This document shows positions 17,813 to 27,167 of a stretch of 64,000 bases of DNA, in pieces. The translations under genes were made by a program, and so were the position numbers. Each line of letters starts with the position of its first letter. Positions within the stretch are counted from its first letter, which is position 1. The stretch comes from Pseudomonas sp. S35 (GTDB lineage Bacteria; Pseudomonadota; Gammaproteobacteria; Pseudomonadales; Pseudomonadaceae), in the NCBI RefSeq assembly GCF_009866765.1, contig NZ_CP019431.1:5848001-5912000 (forward strand), given 5' to 3'. Below the pieces are notes generated by a model. That model saw only the letters and a list, made by a program, of their open reading frames with translations. It had not been told where the DNA came from and made no database searches.

Positions 17813-19354
17813 TCAGGCACCTGTGGCGTCAAAGTCTTTGAGCAACTGTTGTTCAGCACGCAGCGCCAGCACATCTTCCAGGGCGTGGCCTTTGGCGCGG
17901 CTGATGGTTGCCAGTTGTTCTTCGCTGTAGGCCGTCAGGTCTTTGCCGCGAAGGGCATCGAGACCTTCCGACGACGCGACAGGTACCTGCACAGGTGCTG
18001 GTGCTGGTGCCGCGACTTCCGCGACCACCGGGGCCACCGGAACACTGGCGGGTTTGGCCACCGGTTGCGGATTGGCCGGCAACGCCTGCTTGCGCGCCAC
18101 GAAGGTCTCGAAGCTGCGATTGTGTGCGGTGGTCAACGCTGCCTGCTGCTGGGCGTTGGTGGTGGTGCGCCCGGCGAGCTTGAGCTGCAACTTGCTCAGT
18201 TTGTGATCGGCATGGGAGGCGATTTCCACGCGCTGGCTTTGCATCCAGTTTTCCAGGGCTTCGCCGCTGGAGAACTTGTGGGTGTGCTCCCAGGCGGTCT
18301 TGGATTCAACCCCGGCAAACCCGAAGATCGAGGCCAGCCAGATGCTGGTGATCTGAATCGCGATGTAGATCACCGACAGCACGATGAAGGTGATCAGCGA
18401 GGCTTTGCGGATCGCGTCCATCTTGTCGGTCAGGGTTTGCTTGTCGGCCTGATCGTTGATCGCCGCCGAATCGGCCGGCAGCTCGAACGGGCTGGCCGAG
18501 TCGTAATTCTGCTGGGCGAAGGCATGGGGGCTGCCGACCATTTCGGTCTCGATGCTCTTGAGCTGCATGGTGCGGATACCGAACGCCGCGACCGCGATAA
18601 TCGCAATCCAGATACCGGTGGTGATCATCCAGCCACGGCTCGGCGTCACGGTGTGGTTGGTGTTGATGCGCGCCAGGATGCGGTTGTAATCCTTGCCGTC
18701 CTTGTCGCTGTCGGTGTCTTTGATACCGATGCCCGGCAACTCTTTGAGCTGGTTTGGGCGATCGCTGTCGCTGTCGTTTTCCCACCAGTGGCGGGCCTTG
18801 CTGATCAGCGCGTTCTTGTGGGCGGCGCGGCCGGTGACTTCCGCCAGGATCGCCGAGGCGACCGCCAGCAGGAAGGCAAACAACCAACCCATCCAGCTTT
18901 GGTCGTTGGCCGACAGGTTCTGGTTGATGAACGGCACCAGCACGTAGGCGAAACCCACGGCCTCGAACATGATCAGCATGAAGATCAGGGCAAATACCCA
19001 GAACGGCCGCTCGCGGCGGCCACGCTCACCGATGGTGCGCAGGTAGGATTCGCTTTTGTTGAAGAAATCGACGTTTGCCGCGCCAATCTTTTCGTAGCGC
19101 GAATAGTAGGCATCGCACAGTTCGCTTTCGGATTTAGGCCAGCCGTGAGCGTCGAGCATCAGGCTTTGCTTGGACAAGCGCGCAACCTTGCCGATCACCG
19201 GCACGCCATGCCACACGCGCATGACGAAATAGCCCACCTTGTCCCAGTACGCCTGAATCAGGATGGCGGCCAGCAGGGTGGAAATCACCAGCCCGGTGAT
19301 CAACTTGTTGGCCCAGAGCAGGGCCGTCAGCGCATTGAAGCTGAACTCTTCCAT
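17813..19354 (-). CDS. Five-helix inner-membrane protein of unknown function
   Basis: 513 residues. Predicted membrane helices lie at about 13-37, 137-162, 177-200, 243-262 and 308-335. The soluble loops are charged; after the last helix comes a cytoplasmic or periplasmic domain, a Pro/Ala/Val-rich linker (about 405-450) and a short C-terminal helical domain (EQLATISRAKGHALEDVLALRAEQQ). The linker-plus-terminal-domain layout suggests protein contacts. It is the middle gene of the operon, 17 bases after the OmpA-like gene and directly followed by the VWA-like gene. No family name recognised. Confidence 0.65.
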   Translation of the reverse strand: MEEFSFNALTALLWANKLITGLVISTLLAAILIQAYWDKVGYFVMRVWHGVPVIGKVARLSKQSLMLDAHGWPKSESELCDAYYSRYEKIGAANVDFFNKSESYLRTIGERGRRERPFWVFALIFMLIMFEAVGFAYVLVPFINQNLSANDQSWMGWLFAFLLAVASAILAEVTGRAAHKNALISKARHWWENDSDSDRPNQLKELPGIGIKDTDSDKDGKDYNRILARINTNHTVTPSRGWMITTGIWIAIIAVAAFGIRTMQLKSIETEMVGSPHAFAQQNYDSASPFELPADSAAINDQADKQTLTDKMDAIRKASLITFIVLSVIYIAIQITSIWLASIFGFAGVESKTAWEHTHKFSSGEALENWMQSQRVEIASHADHKLSKLQLKLAGRTTTNAQQQAALTTAHNRSFETFVARKQALPANPQPVAKPASVPVAPVVAEVAAPAPAPVQVPVASSEGLDALRGKDLTAYSEEQLATISRAKGHALEDVLALRAEQQLLKDFDATGA

Positions 19355-19371
19355 GGTGTATTCCTTGAGAC

Positions 19372-20814
19372 TTATGCGCGAATCGGCACGAAACGGGTGG
19401 TGAAGGCTTCACGGCTGCGGGGGTAGAACAACGCACCGTCAGTGGCTTCGGAATTTTTCTTGCTGAACACCACGTCGATACACGACACCGGTGCCTTGGG
19501 GTCCTGGATGAACACCCGATAGAGCACTAGGTCCTCACCTTCATAGGTGTTGGCCACGGCCTTGCTCTTGATCGACTTGCGATTGCCTTCGCTGTAACCC
19601 TTGACCACTTCGATGAAGGGTTGGCGGTCGACGCTGGCGCCATCGCGCAGGATCGAAACCGGCGACAAGGTCACCAGGTGACCATTGACCAAATTGGCCC
19701 ACACGCGGTTGTTGTAGCCCGGCAGGTATTCGGTGGTGACTTGGGTGTCGAGTGCCTTGCCGCTGGCGAGGTTGAACACTTTGCCGGTTTCACGCGGGCG
19801 GTCGGCCTCGCAACTGCTGTTGGGCAGGTCGTTGGCGTGTGCGCTGCTGACCAGGGCAAACCCGGCTTTTTTCGGCGCGATGCCTTGGGCCAGGGTCCAG
19901 CGCGCATCGCTGGCCGGCTGGCCGCCGAAGTCGACCAGCGCGGTGCCGGCGTCAGCGGGTTTGCTCTCGGCAGCCGGCTTGGTTGTGGCAGCGGGCTTGT
20001 TTTTCGGTGCACTGGCGACAGTACGCGTGGGCTCGGTCGAGGTGCCGTGCGCCAGGTACTTGCTGTTGTTTTGTTCGGCATTGACCCGTTTGACCAGCAT
20101 GTTGCGGTCGGTCACTTCAACGATCTCAACCCGACGGTTCTTGCCGCGTTGCTGCACGTCGCTGTTGTCGGCGATCGGCCGCGAAGCCCCCGCTCCCTGG
20201 AAGAACATGCGCTGCGGCGCGATGCCTTGCTCGGCGAGGATCGACGCCACGGCGCGGGCACGCTGCTCGGACAACCGTTGATTGGTGGCGGCGCTGCCGG
20301 TGGCGTCGGTGTGGCCGACGACCAGAATCGCCGCCTGGCTGTTCTGGCCCTGCTTGGGCGCGAACGCGGCGGCCAACTTGCGCACCTGGCGCTGGCCGTT
20401 GGTGCTCAATTGCGCGCTGCCGGTGGCGAACATGCCTTCGTCCTGCACCTGGGCAACGATGCCCGCTTCGGTCGGCGCAGGCGCCCGTGCGGTACCGGTG
20501 GCGACTTCCTGGCTTTGCAAGGTTTGCACCTGGATATTCAGGTTCTCTTCCTTGGCGACGCGCTCCAGTTCCTGCAAACGGTTCTGCCACAGGTTGCCCG
20601 CCACACAGCCCGCGGCACCGCCCACTCCGCCGCCGATGATGGCTTTTTTTGCATCACCGGTGATCGCGTAGGTCAGGCCGGCACCAAGCAGTGCACCACC
20701 GGCGCAGCCAATGGCCGTGCCGTAGTTTTTGCCCGCATCGTTGAGCGTCGCGCAGCCACTGAGCGCGATGGCGCCGGCCAGCAGGCTGATCTTTCGGGTA
20801 AGGGAAGTATTCAC
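19372..20814 (-). CDS. OmpA-domain outer-membrane lipoprotein with extra C-terminal domain
   Basis: 480 residues. The lipobox is ALSGC (Cys at about residue 21); next comes a glycine-zipper stretch (about 35-75, CAGGALLGAGL, GGGVGGAAGCVAGN) and an OmpA-like peptidoglycan-binding domain (about 130-240) with GHTDATGSAATNQRLSEQRARAV and its Asp and Arg ligands to meso-diaminopimelate. A Lys/Pro/Ala linker leads to about 200 further residues (TALVDFGGQPASD onward) that I cannot assign. It is the first gene of the four-gene envelope operon and likely tethers the system to the outer membrane and cell wall. Confidence 0.8.
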   Translation of the reverse strand: MNTSLTRKISLLAGAIALSGCATLNDAGKNYGTAIGCAGGALLGAGLTYAITGDAKKAIIGGGVGGAAGCVAGNLWQNRLQELERVAKEENLNIQVQTLQSQEVATGTARAPAPTEAGIVAQVQDEGMFATGSAQLSTNGQRQVRKLAAAFAPKQGQNSQAAILVVGHTDATGSAATNQRLSEQRARAVASILAEQGIAPQRMFFQGAGASRPIADNSDVQQRGKNRRVEIVEVTDRNMLVKRVNAEQNNSKYLAHGTSTEPTRTVASAPKNKPAATTKPAAESKPADAGTALVDFGGQPASDARWTLAQGIAPKKAGFALVSSAHANDLPNSSCEADRPRETGKVFNLASGKALDTQVTTEYLPGYNNRVWANLVNGHLVTLSPVSILRDGASVDRQPFIEVVKGYSEGNRKSIKSKAVANTYEGEDLVLYRVFIQDPKAPVSCIDVVFSKKNSEATDGALFYPRSREAFTTRFVPIRA

Positions 20815-21101
20815 GTGATGGGTCCGGCCTTCATAAAAAGAGCCGCCGACCCCACTGCCAACGCTAGAACGGCGTCAGCGGCATCATCCATGAACAGGCC
20901 CTGCAAAATCGTTGAAAAGAGTGAATCGCGCGGAATTTGATCACGTCACTGATGGCATTTCAACACCAAGTGTAACTCTTTGTTTATTACAAAGCGGACT
21001 TGTCATCCCGCACCCACGCCGCCTGTAGGACGCTCGAAACTTTCCCACGCTGTGCGCAGTCAGCCATGTAAGACGCCTTGCCACGCTGAAGAGGAGTACT
21101 C

Positions 21102-21881
21102 ATGACTGCGATTCCCGACTGGGTGCCCGTAACCCCCAGCGTCGCCATCAGCCGATTTACGGTACTGACGGTCAATATCCACAAGGGTTTCACTGCCCTG
21201 AACCGACGCTTCATCCTGCCCGAACTGCGCGAAGCGGTGCGCAGTGTGGGCGCGGACATGGTGTTCCTGCAGGAAATCCACGGCACCCACGAGCGCCATC
21301 CACAGCGCTACAGCGATTGGCCGAACATGCCGCAGTACGAGTTTCTCGCCGACAGCATCTGGCCGCAGTTCGCTTACGGGCGCAATGCGGTCTACCCCCA
21401 CGGCGACCACGGCAACGCGCTGCTGTCGAAATTCCAGATCGTGCGCTACGACAACCTCGACATCTCCCAAAGCGGCCATGAAAACCGTGGCCTGCTGCAT
21501 TGCGTGTTGCGCCTGCCAGGGACTGGGCAGGAGGTGCACGCGATCTGTATTCACCTAGGCTTGCGCGAGGTGCATCGCCAGCAGCAGTTGCGCCTGCTGG
21601 AGCAACGCATCCGCGAGATTCCCGCCGATGCGCCGCTGGTGGTCGCCGGCGATTTCAACGACTGGCGCCAGCGTGCCGACTTGAACCAAAGCGGTCTTAC
21701 CGAGGTGTTCGTGCACACCCTGGGCAAACCGGCGCGCACCTTCCCGGCGCGCCTGCCGTTGCTACCGCTGGACCGCATTTATGTGCGCAACGTGAAGGTG
21801 CACAACCCTAGGGTACTGACCACTCGGCCGTGGTCCCATCTGTCAGACCACGTACCGCTGTCGGTGGAGATCGAGCTATGA
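21102..21881 (+). CDS. ybhP: Endonuclease/exonuclease/phosphatase-family protein (YbhP-like)
   Basis: 259 residues. EEP-fold motifs: LTVNIHKGF, VFLQEIHGTHE (metal Glu), VICIHLGLREVHR, VVAGDFNDWRQR (Asp-Asn) and the terminal SDHVPLSVEI (Asp-His). The family includes nucleases and lipid or sugar phosphatases. The order ybhP-clsB-ybhN is the same as in E. coli, which suggests a role tied to cardiolipin or membrane lipids. GAAGAGGAG ribosome site before the ATG. The last four bases overlap clsB. Confidence 0.85.
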   Translation: MTAIPDWVPVTPSVAISRFTVLTVNIHKGFTALNRRFILPELREAVRSVGADMVFLQEIHGTHERHPQRYSDWPNMPQYEFLADSIWPQFAYGRNAVYPHGDHGNALLSKFQIVRYDNLDISQSGHENRGLLHCVLRLPGTGQEVHAICIHLGLREVHRQQQLRLLEQRIREIPADAPLVVAGDFNDWRQRADLNQSGLTEVFVHTLGKPARTFPARLPLLPLDRIYVRNVKVHNPRVLTTRPWSHLSDHVPLSVEIEL

Positions 21882-23146
21882 ACGTTGTGGTCGAGCATAT
21901 TTCCACCGACCAGCCGCCGGACGAAGCCAAGGCCCGCGACCTGGATTACGGCTGGCAAAGCGGTAATCAAATCGAGTTGCTGGAGAACGGCGAAGCCTAC
22001 TTCCCCAAGGTCTTCGAAGCCCTGCGCCAGGCCCGGAGTGAGATCCTGCTGGAGACCTTTATTCTCTTCGAAGACAAGGTCGGCCATGCGCTGCAACGCA
22101 TCCTGATCGAGGCAGCGCAGCGTGGGGTGAAGGTGGTGGTCAGCCTGGATGGGTTTGGCTGCGGCGAGTTGAGCCCGGGGTTTCTCGGTGAACTGGCCGA
22201 GGCCGGGGTAACGGTGCAGATGTTCGACCCGGCGTCCAAGACCTTGGGGATGCGCACCAACTGGTTTCGCCGGCTGCACCGCAAGATCGTGGTGGTGGAC
22301 GCCAGCGTGGGGTTTATCGGCGGGATCAATTTCTCTGCCGACCACTTGGCGGATTTCGGCCCCGAGGCCAAACAGGATTATGCGGTGCAGGTCGTTGGCC
22401 CGGCGGTGGCCGACCTGCATCATTTCGCCCTGGCGCAAAGTGGTCGCCAGGTGCGCAAGCGGCGCGGTTGGCGGCGGCGCCAGCAACGGCCTTGCGCGTG
22501 GTCGAGCGAGAGCGGCGACGGCTTGGTGCGGCTGATCTACCGCGACAACCTGCAACACCGCGACGATATCGAAGAGGCGTATATCCATGCCTTGAGCAAG
22601 GCCCAACACCGCGCAGTGATCGCCAACGCGTATTTCTTCCCCGGCTACCGCCTGTTGCGGGAAATCCGCAACGCGGCGCGCCGTGGCGTGCAGGTGCAAT
22701 TGATCATGCAGGGCCAACCCGACGTGCTGCTGGCCAAGCTGGCGGCGCGCATGCTCTACGACTACCTGCTCAAGGACGGCGTGGTGATTCACGAATACTG
22801 CCAGCGCCCGCTACACGGCAAGGTCGCGCTGGTGGATGACGAGTGGAGCACGGTGGGTTCGAGCAACCTTGACCCGCTGAGCCTGGCGCTGAACCTGGAA
22901 GCCAACGTGTTGATCCGCGATCGAGGGTTCAATCAGCACCTGTACGAGCGCCTTGAAGTGCTCAGTAAAAATCACTGCCAGACCATGCCGGAAAACCGCA
23001 AGCCCCGCCTGTGGTTGTGGCGATTGACCGTAGGTTTCCTGGTGTTTCATGTGATGCGCCATTTCCCCGCGCTGACCGGCTGGTTGCCCGCACACAAGCC
23101 GCGTTTGAAACCCTTTGTGCACGAGGGTCAGCCCCATGACAGCTGA
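21878..23146 (+). CDS. clsB: Cardiolipin synthase B
   Basis: 422 residues of the phospholipase D superfamily. Two HKD motifs are present: HRKIVVVDASVGFIGG at about residue 133 and HGKVALVDDEWSTVGSSN at about residue 313; both are needed for the phosphatidyl transfer that makes cardiolipin. Start at MNVVVEHIS (21878), overlapping the ybhP stop. The C-terminus (about 380-400) has a hydrophobic stretch LTVGFLVFHVMRHF. The 3' end overlaps ybhN by 11 bases. Confidence 0.92.
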   Translation: MNVVVEHISTDQPPDEAKARDLDYGWQSGNQIELLENGEAYFPKVFEALRQARSEILLETFILFEDKVGHALQRILIEAAQRGVKVVVSLDGFGCGELSPGFLGELAEAGVTVQMFDPASKTLGMRTNWFRRLHRKIVVVDASVGFIGGINFSADHLADFGPEAKQDYAVQVVGPAVADLHHFALAQSGRQVRKRRGWRRRQQRPCAWSSESGDGLVRLIYRDNLQHRDDIEEAYIHALSKAQHRAVIANAYFFPGYRLLREIRNAARRGVQVQLIMQGQPDVLLAKLAARMLYDYLLKDGVVIHEYCQRPLHGKVALVDDEWSTVGSSNLDPLSLALNLEANVLIRDRGFNQHLYERLEVLSKNHCQTMPENRKPRLWLWRLTVGFLVFHVMRHFPALTGWLPAHKPRLKPFVHEGQPHDS

Positions 23147-24080
23147 GCGTTTCAAGCGCTGGAAAAAACCACTGACCCTCGCCTTCTTCCTGCTGCTGAT
23201 CGTGCTGTTCACCTTGCTTGCGCGCCGGATCGACTGGAGCGAGGTGGTCCAGACACTGGGTGAGTTCAAACTGCGCACCTTGCTGATCGCAGGCGCGCTG
23301 ACCCTGTGCAGCTTTATCGTCTACGCCTGCTTCGATCTGATCGGCCGCACCTACATCCGCCAGCCGTTGCGCTGCAAGCAGATCCTGCCGGTGGGGATCA
23401 TCAGCTACGCGTTCAACCTCAACCTCAGCGCGTGGGTCGGCGGCATCGCCATGCGCTACCGCCTGTATTCGCGCCTGGGGGTGAGCAACGGCAATATCGC
23501 CAAGATCCTCGGCCTGAGCCTGGCGACTAATTGGTTTGGCTACATGGCATTGGCCGGCGTGGTGTTCAGCAGCGGGCTGGTGACCATGCCGCCGGGCTGG
23601 AAACTGAGCAGCGGCGCGTTGCAAGGGGTGGGCGTGGTGCTGGTGTTGGCCAGCCTGGGTTATCTGGCGGCGTGCCAGTTTTCGACCAAGCGTGCATGGT
23701 CGATTCGCGGCATCGAGATCAACCTGCCGTCGCTGCGCATGGCGTGCTTGCAACTGGCCTTGGGCGCCTTGAATTGGTCACTGATGGCTGCGGTGATTTT
23801 TACCCTGCTGCCGGCCAAATTGGACTACCCGCTGGTCCTTGGCGTGTTGCTGATCAGCGCGATTGCCGGGGTGATAACGCACATCCCCGCCGGGCTGGGG
23901 GTGCTGGAGGCAGTGTTTATCGGGTTGTTACAGCATGAGGCATCGCGAGGCAGCTTGTTGGCCGGGTTGATTGCGTACCGGGCGATCTACTTCATCTGCC
24001 CGCTGCTGATCGCCTTGGTGATGTACCTGGGCGTGGAAGCCAAGGCCAAGGCGTTGCGGGTGAAAAAAACACCCGCCTGA
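23136..24080 (+). CDS. ybhN: YbhN/UPF0104-family membrane protein
   Basis: 314 residues, about eight membrane helices starting at residue 12 (LTLAFFLLLIVLFTLLA). Family hallmarks are the AYAFNLNLSAWVGG-like region (here SYAFNLNLSAWVGGIAMRYRLYSRLG) and ITHIPAGLGVLEAVFIGLL near the C-terminus, shared with the flippase part of lysyl-phosphatidylglycerol synthetases. Probably handles lipids at the inner membrane. Last gene of the ybhP-clsB-ybhN operon. A GCGGGTG/CACCCGC hairpin (24056-24076) spans the end of the gene. Confidence 0.87.
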   Translation: MTAERFKRWKKPLTLAFFLLLIVLFTLLARRIDWSEVVQTLGEFKLRTLLIAGALTLCSFIVYACFDLIGRTYIRQPLRCKQILPVGIISYAFNLNLSAWVGGIAMRYRLYSRLGVSNGNIAKILGLSLATNWFGYMALAGVVFSSGLVTMPPGWKLSSGALQGVGVVLVLASLGYLAACQFSTKRAWSIRGIEINLPSLRMACLQLALGALNWSLMAAVIFTLLPAKLDYPLVLGVLLISAIAGVITHIPAGLGVLEAVFIGLLQHEASRGSLLAGLIAYRAIYFICPLLIALVMYLGVEAKAKALRVKKTPA

Positions 24081-24085
24081 ACGCA

Positions 24086-24841
24086 CTACCGGGATTGGAT
24101 GATGCTCAACCGCTCGCCGACCACCATTTCGGTGATCCAGTCCACCAGGATCGAGGTGTAGGCCTGCTGGGACACCGGGTCGCTGAGGGAATGGTCAGCG
24201 CCATCGATGATGCGGTGAGTCAGGGAATGCGTCTGCTGGCACGCCGCGCGGTAGCTCATGATGGTGGCGTGGGGCACGTGGTCGTCGGTTTCCGATTCGA
24301 CAATCAGCACATCACCGGTAAACGCTGCGCAGGCGTGTAAGGCGCGATTGGTCTGGGCATGCACCAGGGTGTTGCGGTAATCCATCAGATCGATCTTATC
24401 CAGGTCGCGCTTGGGCTTGAGCCATTCCTGATCGCGGTACAGCGCCGGTACGCGCAACGCCAGCCAGCGCACCGGACGCAGTGAGGTGAGGATTGCGGCC
24501 AGGTAACCGCCGTAACTGGTACCCACCACCGCCACCGCCGAGGTGTCGATGGCCGGGTGGGCGAGCAGCCGGTCATAGGCCGCCAACAGGTCACGCAGGT
24601 TGTCTTCGCGGGTGACGCGGTTCAATGGAATGCCGGTGCCGGCGTGGCCGCGCAGGTCGAAGGTCAGGCACACACAGCCGAGGCCGGCGATGCCCTTGGC
24701 GCGCTCCAGGTCCCGCTCTTGGCTACCTCCCCAGCCGTGCACGAACAACACGCCCGGCACTTTGGATTTGGGGCTCAGGAAGGTGCCGCTCATTTGCTCG
24801 TCGTCGATGTCGATCGCAATGCTTTCGCTTCTAGCCGTCAT
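24086..24841 (-). CDS. Alpha/beta-fold hydrolase
   Basis: 251 residues. The fold is shown by PGVLFVHGWGGSQERD (oxyanion loop), LTFDLRGHAGT, the nucleophile elbow VGTSYGGYLAA (Ser about residue 110), the acid in ESETDDHVPH and the His in DGADHSLSD. It resembles dipeptidyl-peptidase-like or acyl-hydrolase enzymes; substrate unknown. Its start overlaps the end of the DUF3182 gene by 11 bases, so the two are cotranscribed. It converges with ybhN with five bases between. Confidence 0.82.
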   Translation of the reverse strand: MTARSESIAIDIDDEQMSGTFLSPKSKVPGVLFVHGWGGSQERDLERAKGIAGLGCVCLTFDLRGHAGTGIPLNRVTREDNLRDLLAAYDRLLAHPAIDTSAVAVVGTSYGGYLAAILTSLRPVRWLALRVPALYRDQEWLKPKRDLDKIDLMDYRNTLVHAQTNRALHACAAFTGDVLIVESETDDHVPHATIMSYRAACQQTHSLTHRIIDGADHSLSDPVSQQAYTSILVDWITEMVVGERLSIIQSR

Positions 24842-25940
24842 AAGATTTAACCGTCACGTACTTGAGAAGAAAGTCGCTGTTCTCGGCCGGGCCGCGGTAC
24901 ACCTCAATGGCATCCGCTGGCAGCGCCTGGTCCACGTAGGTTTCTACCGAAGACACATGAATGGCGTTAAGGCCCGGATTGTTGACGAAGCTCTGCAGCG
25001 CCGCGACCTCCGCGCTGCTGGCGCCGCCCATGCGCCAGGATTGTTCGAGCACGCCACTGCGGCGCTGGCCGTGGTGATCGAGGCCTTGGGCGATGTCGTA
25101 GTTCCGCCGCGAGGCATAGAAGCCAGGGTAGGCTTCGTCCGCCGCCGCATCGAAGACTTGGGCTTGCTCAATGGCCAGGCGTACGTCGTCGGGCAGATCG
25201 AGCTTTAGCAAATCTTCGTAATAACCCGGCACGATCAGCAGGTCGGAGCCGCCATAGACGCCTTCGCCCTGCCCGTCCTTGGTCAGGTATTGCTGGCCGC
25301 AGTAGCTGAATACGTGATCGCCAATAAAGCTCTGGCCCACGCTATGGGTGACCACATCGTGCAGGTCTTGTTCCAGCACCACGCCTTCATTGAACAGCTG
25401 CGCAGCTTCGGGTCGGGCCAGCACGACCTTGAAGGCGTCAAGGCTGTGGATAACTTCCTGGCCACGGCCGGCGCAGGCGTGTACCGGTTTCAAGCGGATC
25501 GGCCCGTCGTCGAGCAAATGGGCGGCGGCAGGGAGTGCGTCTTCAAGCGCGAATACACTGAGGCCGTCCAACACGACGTTCCTCACCCGCTCGCAGAACA
25601 ACGGTGACCAGCCCTCTGGCGCTGTGGCCTCAGAGCTCAGCACACCGTGGCTGATAGCTTTGGTGCAGATGAAGTCGTGATCGACATAGCCGCCCCACAA
25701 GTCTTCGGGGCCTTTGATGTTAAGTGCACGGGCGTGCGCCGGCCCCACCAGGGTTTGCGTGGGCAGCAGGTAAAGCTCACGACCCGCATGTTTTTGCGGG
25801 TTGTAGTGGCCACCGAATTTAAGCCCGAGAATATGCGCCAGCCAGCGGGCCAGGGCGTGGTTGGTGTCGACCTCATGCTGGGGCGCGCCCTCTCGCGTGG
25901 AGTGAGCGACCACCCATTGCTTGCGTTGTGTCGGGGTCAT
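24831..25940 (-). CDS. DUF3182 family protein, ATP-grasp-like
   Basis: 369 residues, cytoplasmic. The region IRLKPVHACAGRGQEVI (about residues 145-162) and VVLEQDLHDVVTHSVGQ look like ATP-grasp ligase elements, and VVAHSTREGAPQHEVDTNHALARW near the start is typical of DUF3182. It may ligate a small molecule or amino acid, but nothing specific can be claimed. It is first in a two-gene unit with the alpha/beta hydrolase, an arrangement I associate with Pseudomonas. Confidence 0.7.
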   Translation of the reverse strand: MTPTQRKQWVVAHSTREGAPQHEVDTNHALARWLAHILGLKFGGHYNPQKHAGRELYLLPTQTLVGPAHARALNIKGPEDLWGGYVDHDFICTKAISHGVLSSEATAPEGWSPLFCERVRNVVLDGLSVFALEDALPAAAHLLDDGPIRLKPVHACAGRGQEVIHSLDAFKVVLARPEAAQLFNEGVVLEQDLHDVVTHSVGQSFIGDHVFSYCGQQYLTKDGQGEGVYGGSDLLIVPGYYEDLLKLDLPDDVRLAIEQAQVFDAAADEAYPGFYASRRNYDIAQGLDHHGQRRSGVLEQSWRMGGASSAEVAALQSFVNNPGLNAIHVSSVETYVDQALPADAIEVYRGPAENSDFLLKYVTVKSYDG

Positions 25941-26111
25941 GCGTCCCCCTTGGCCTTCCCGCCATGTGTGTATCAGGAAGGCTGCAGGGATCAGGCCAAA
26001 ACAGGTGTGGGTGGGAGCGTTTTGAAATCAATCAGTTACTGAAAAACCGATGGCAGTTGGCCTGTTTTATTCTGCACGACAGGCCGGCGGCTGCACGGTG
26101 TTCTGCACGAT

Positions 26112-27071
26112 TCACACCCCAAAACGGCTGCGGTACTCGCTAGGCGCCAGACCGGTGATTTTCTTGAAGGTGGCGCGAAAGGCGCTGGGGTCCTGGTAGC
26201 CCACCGTCCAGGCGATATAGTCGATGGTGCCGTTGGTGAACTCCAGCATTTGCCGTGCTTTGCCCACGCGCAGGTGTTGGCAGTATTCGGTGGGTTTCAG
26301 GCCTGTGGCGCCGCGAAAACGCCGTAGGAAGGTGCGCTGCTCCAGCCCCGCCTCCTGCGCCATCGACGTGACGGACACATCCACCGCGCCGCTGGCCTGT
26401 AACCAGTGCTGAACCTTGAGGATGGCCCCGTCGCCATGCCCGAGGATCGGCGCGAAGTTACTGCCACATTGGCTGGCACTGTCGCTGTGTTCGATCACCA
26501 GAAAGCGTGCCGTGTCGGCAGCGATGCTCGGCCCCATCAGCCGATCGACCAGGCGCAGGCCCAGCTCCGACCAGGCCATCAGCCCGGCCGTGGTAATCAG
26601 GTCGCCGTCATCGACGATGGGTTTGTCCGCCTCCAGGCGCACGGCCGGGTAACGCGCGGCAAAGGACTGGGCGGAGGACCAGTGGGTCGTGGCGCTGCGC
26701 CCATCCAGCAGACCGCTGCGCGCCAGCATGATCGAACCAATGCACACCCCGCCGAGCACCGTGCCGGCCGCGTGTTGCTGGCGAATCCATTCCAACAGCG
26801 CAGGCGGCGTTTGTTCTTCGGTGAATTCGCCAATCGACGGTGGCACCAGCACGGCCATCATTGGCTGGTCGGGGCCTGGGTGGCTGTCGAAGACTCGCGT
26901 CGGATTGCCAGCGGCATCCACCTGCCAATGACTGATCCGCAGCAGCGGCAGTTGTGCAGATTGATGCTCGGCGGCGATCCGGTTGGCCACCCCAAACAGA
27001 TCGGTCAGGCCATGCACGGCCGCCAACTGCGCCCCCTGGTAGATCAACACCCCTAGCTCAACCACGGCCAT
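26112..27071 (-). CDS. GlxA-type AraC-family transcriptional regulator
   Basis: 319 residues. The N-terminal DJ-1/PfpI-like domain (about 1-190) includes LGGVCIGSIMLARSGLLDGR, where the nucleophile-position Cys is kept. The C-terminal AraC domain (about 215-319) has two HTH units: AQEAGLEQRTFLRRFRGATG and YIAWTVGYQDPSAFRATFKKITG. These regulators sense amino-acid-like or quaternary-amine metabolites. Start set at MAVVELGVLIYQG (27071); 12 extra upstream codons look non-family. Divergent from the isochorismatase gene (about 96 bases between), its most likely target. Confidence 0.85.
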   Translation of the reverse strand: MAVVELGVLIYQGAQLAAVHGLTDLFGVANRIAAEHQSAQLPLLRISHWQVDAAGNPTRVFDSHPGPDQPMMAVLVPPSIGEFTEEQTPPALLEWIRQQHAAGTVLGGVCIGSIMLARSGLLDGRSATTHWSSAQSFAARYPAVRLEADKPIVDDGDLITTAGLMAWSELGLRLVDRLMGPSIAADTARFLVIEHSDSASQCGSNFAPILGHGDGAILKVQHWLQASGAVDVSVTSMAQEAGLEQRTFLRRFRGATGLKPTEYCQHLRVGKARQMLEFTNGTIDYIAWTVGYQDPSAFRATFKKITGLAPSEYRSRFGV

Positions 27072-27167
27072 TGTCAGTTTTCCCCCTGTTATTGTCGGCG
27101 CAGCCAATGCCCGGCGTCGGCGCCAGCTAAGATACTGGGCCCATCAACCCATCACGAGGCAATACTC

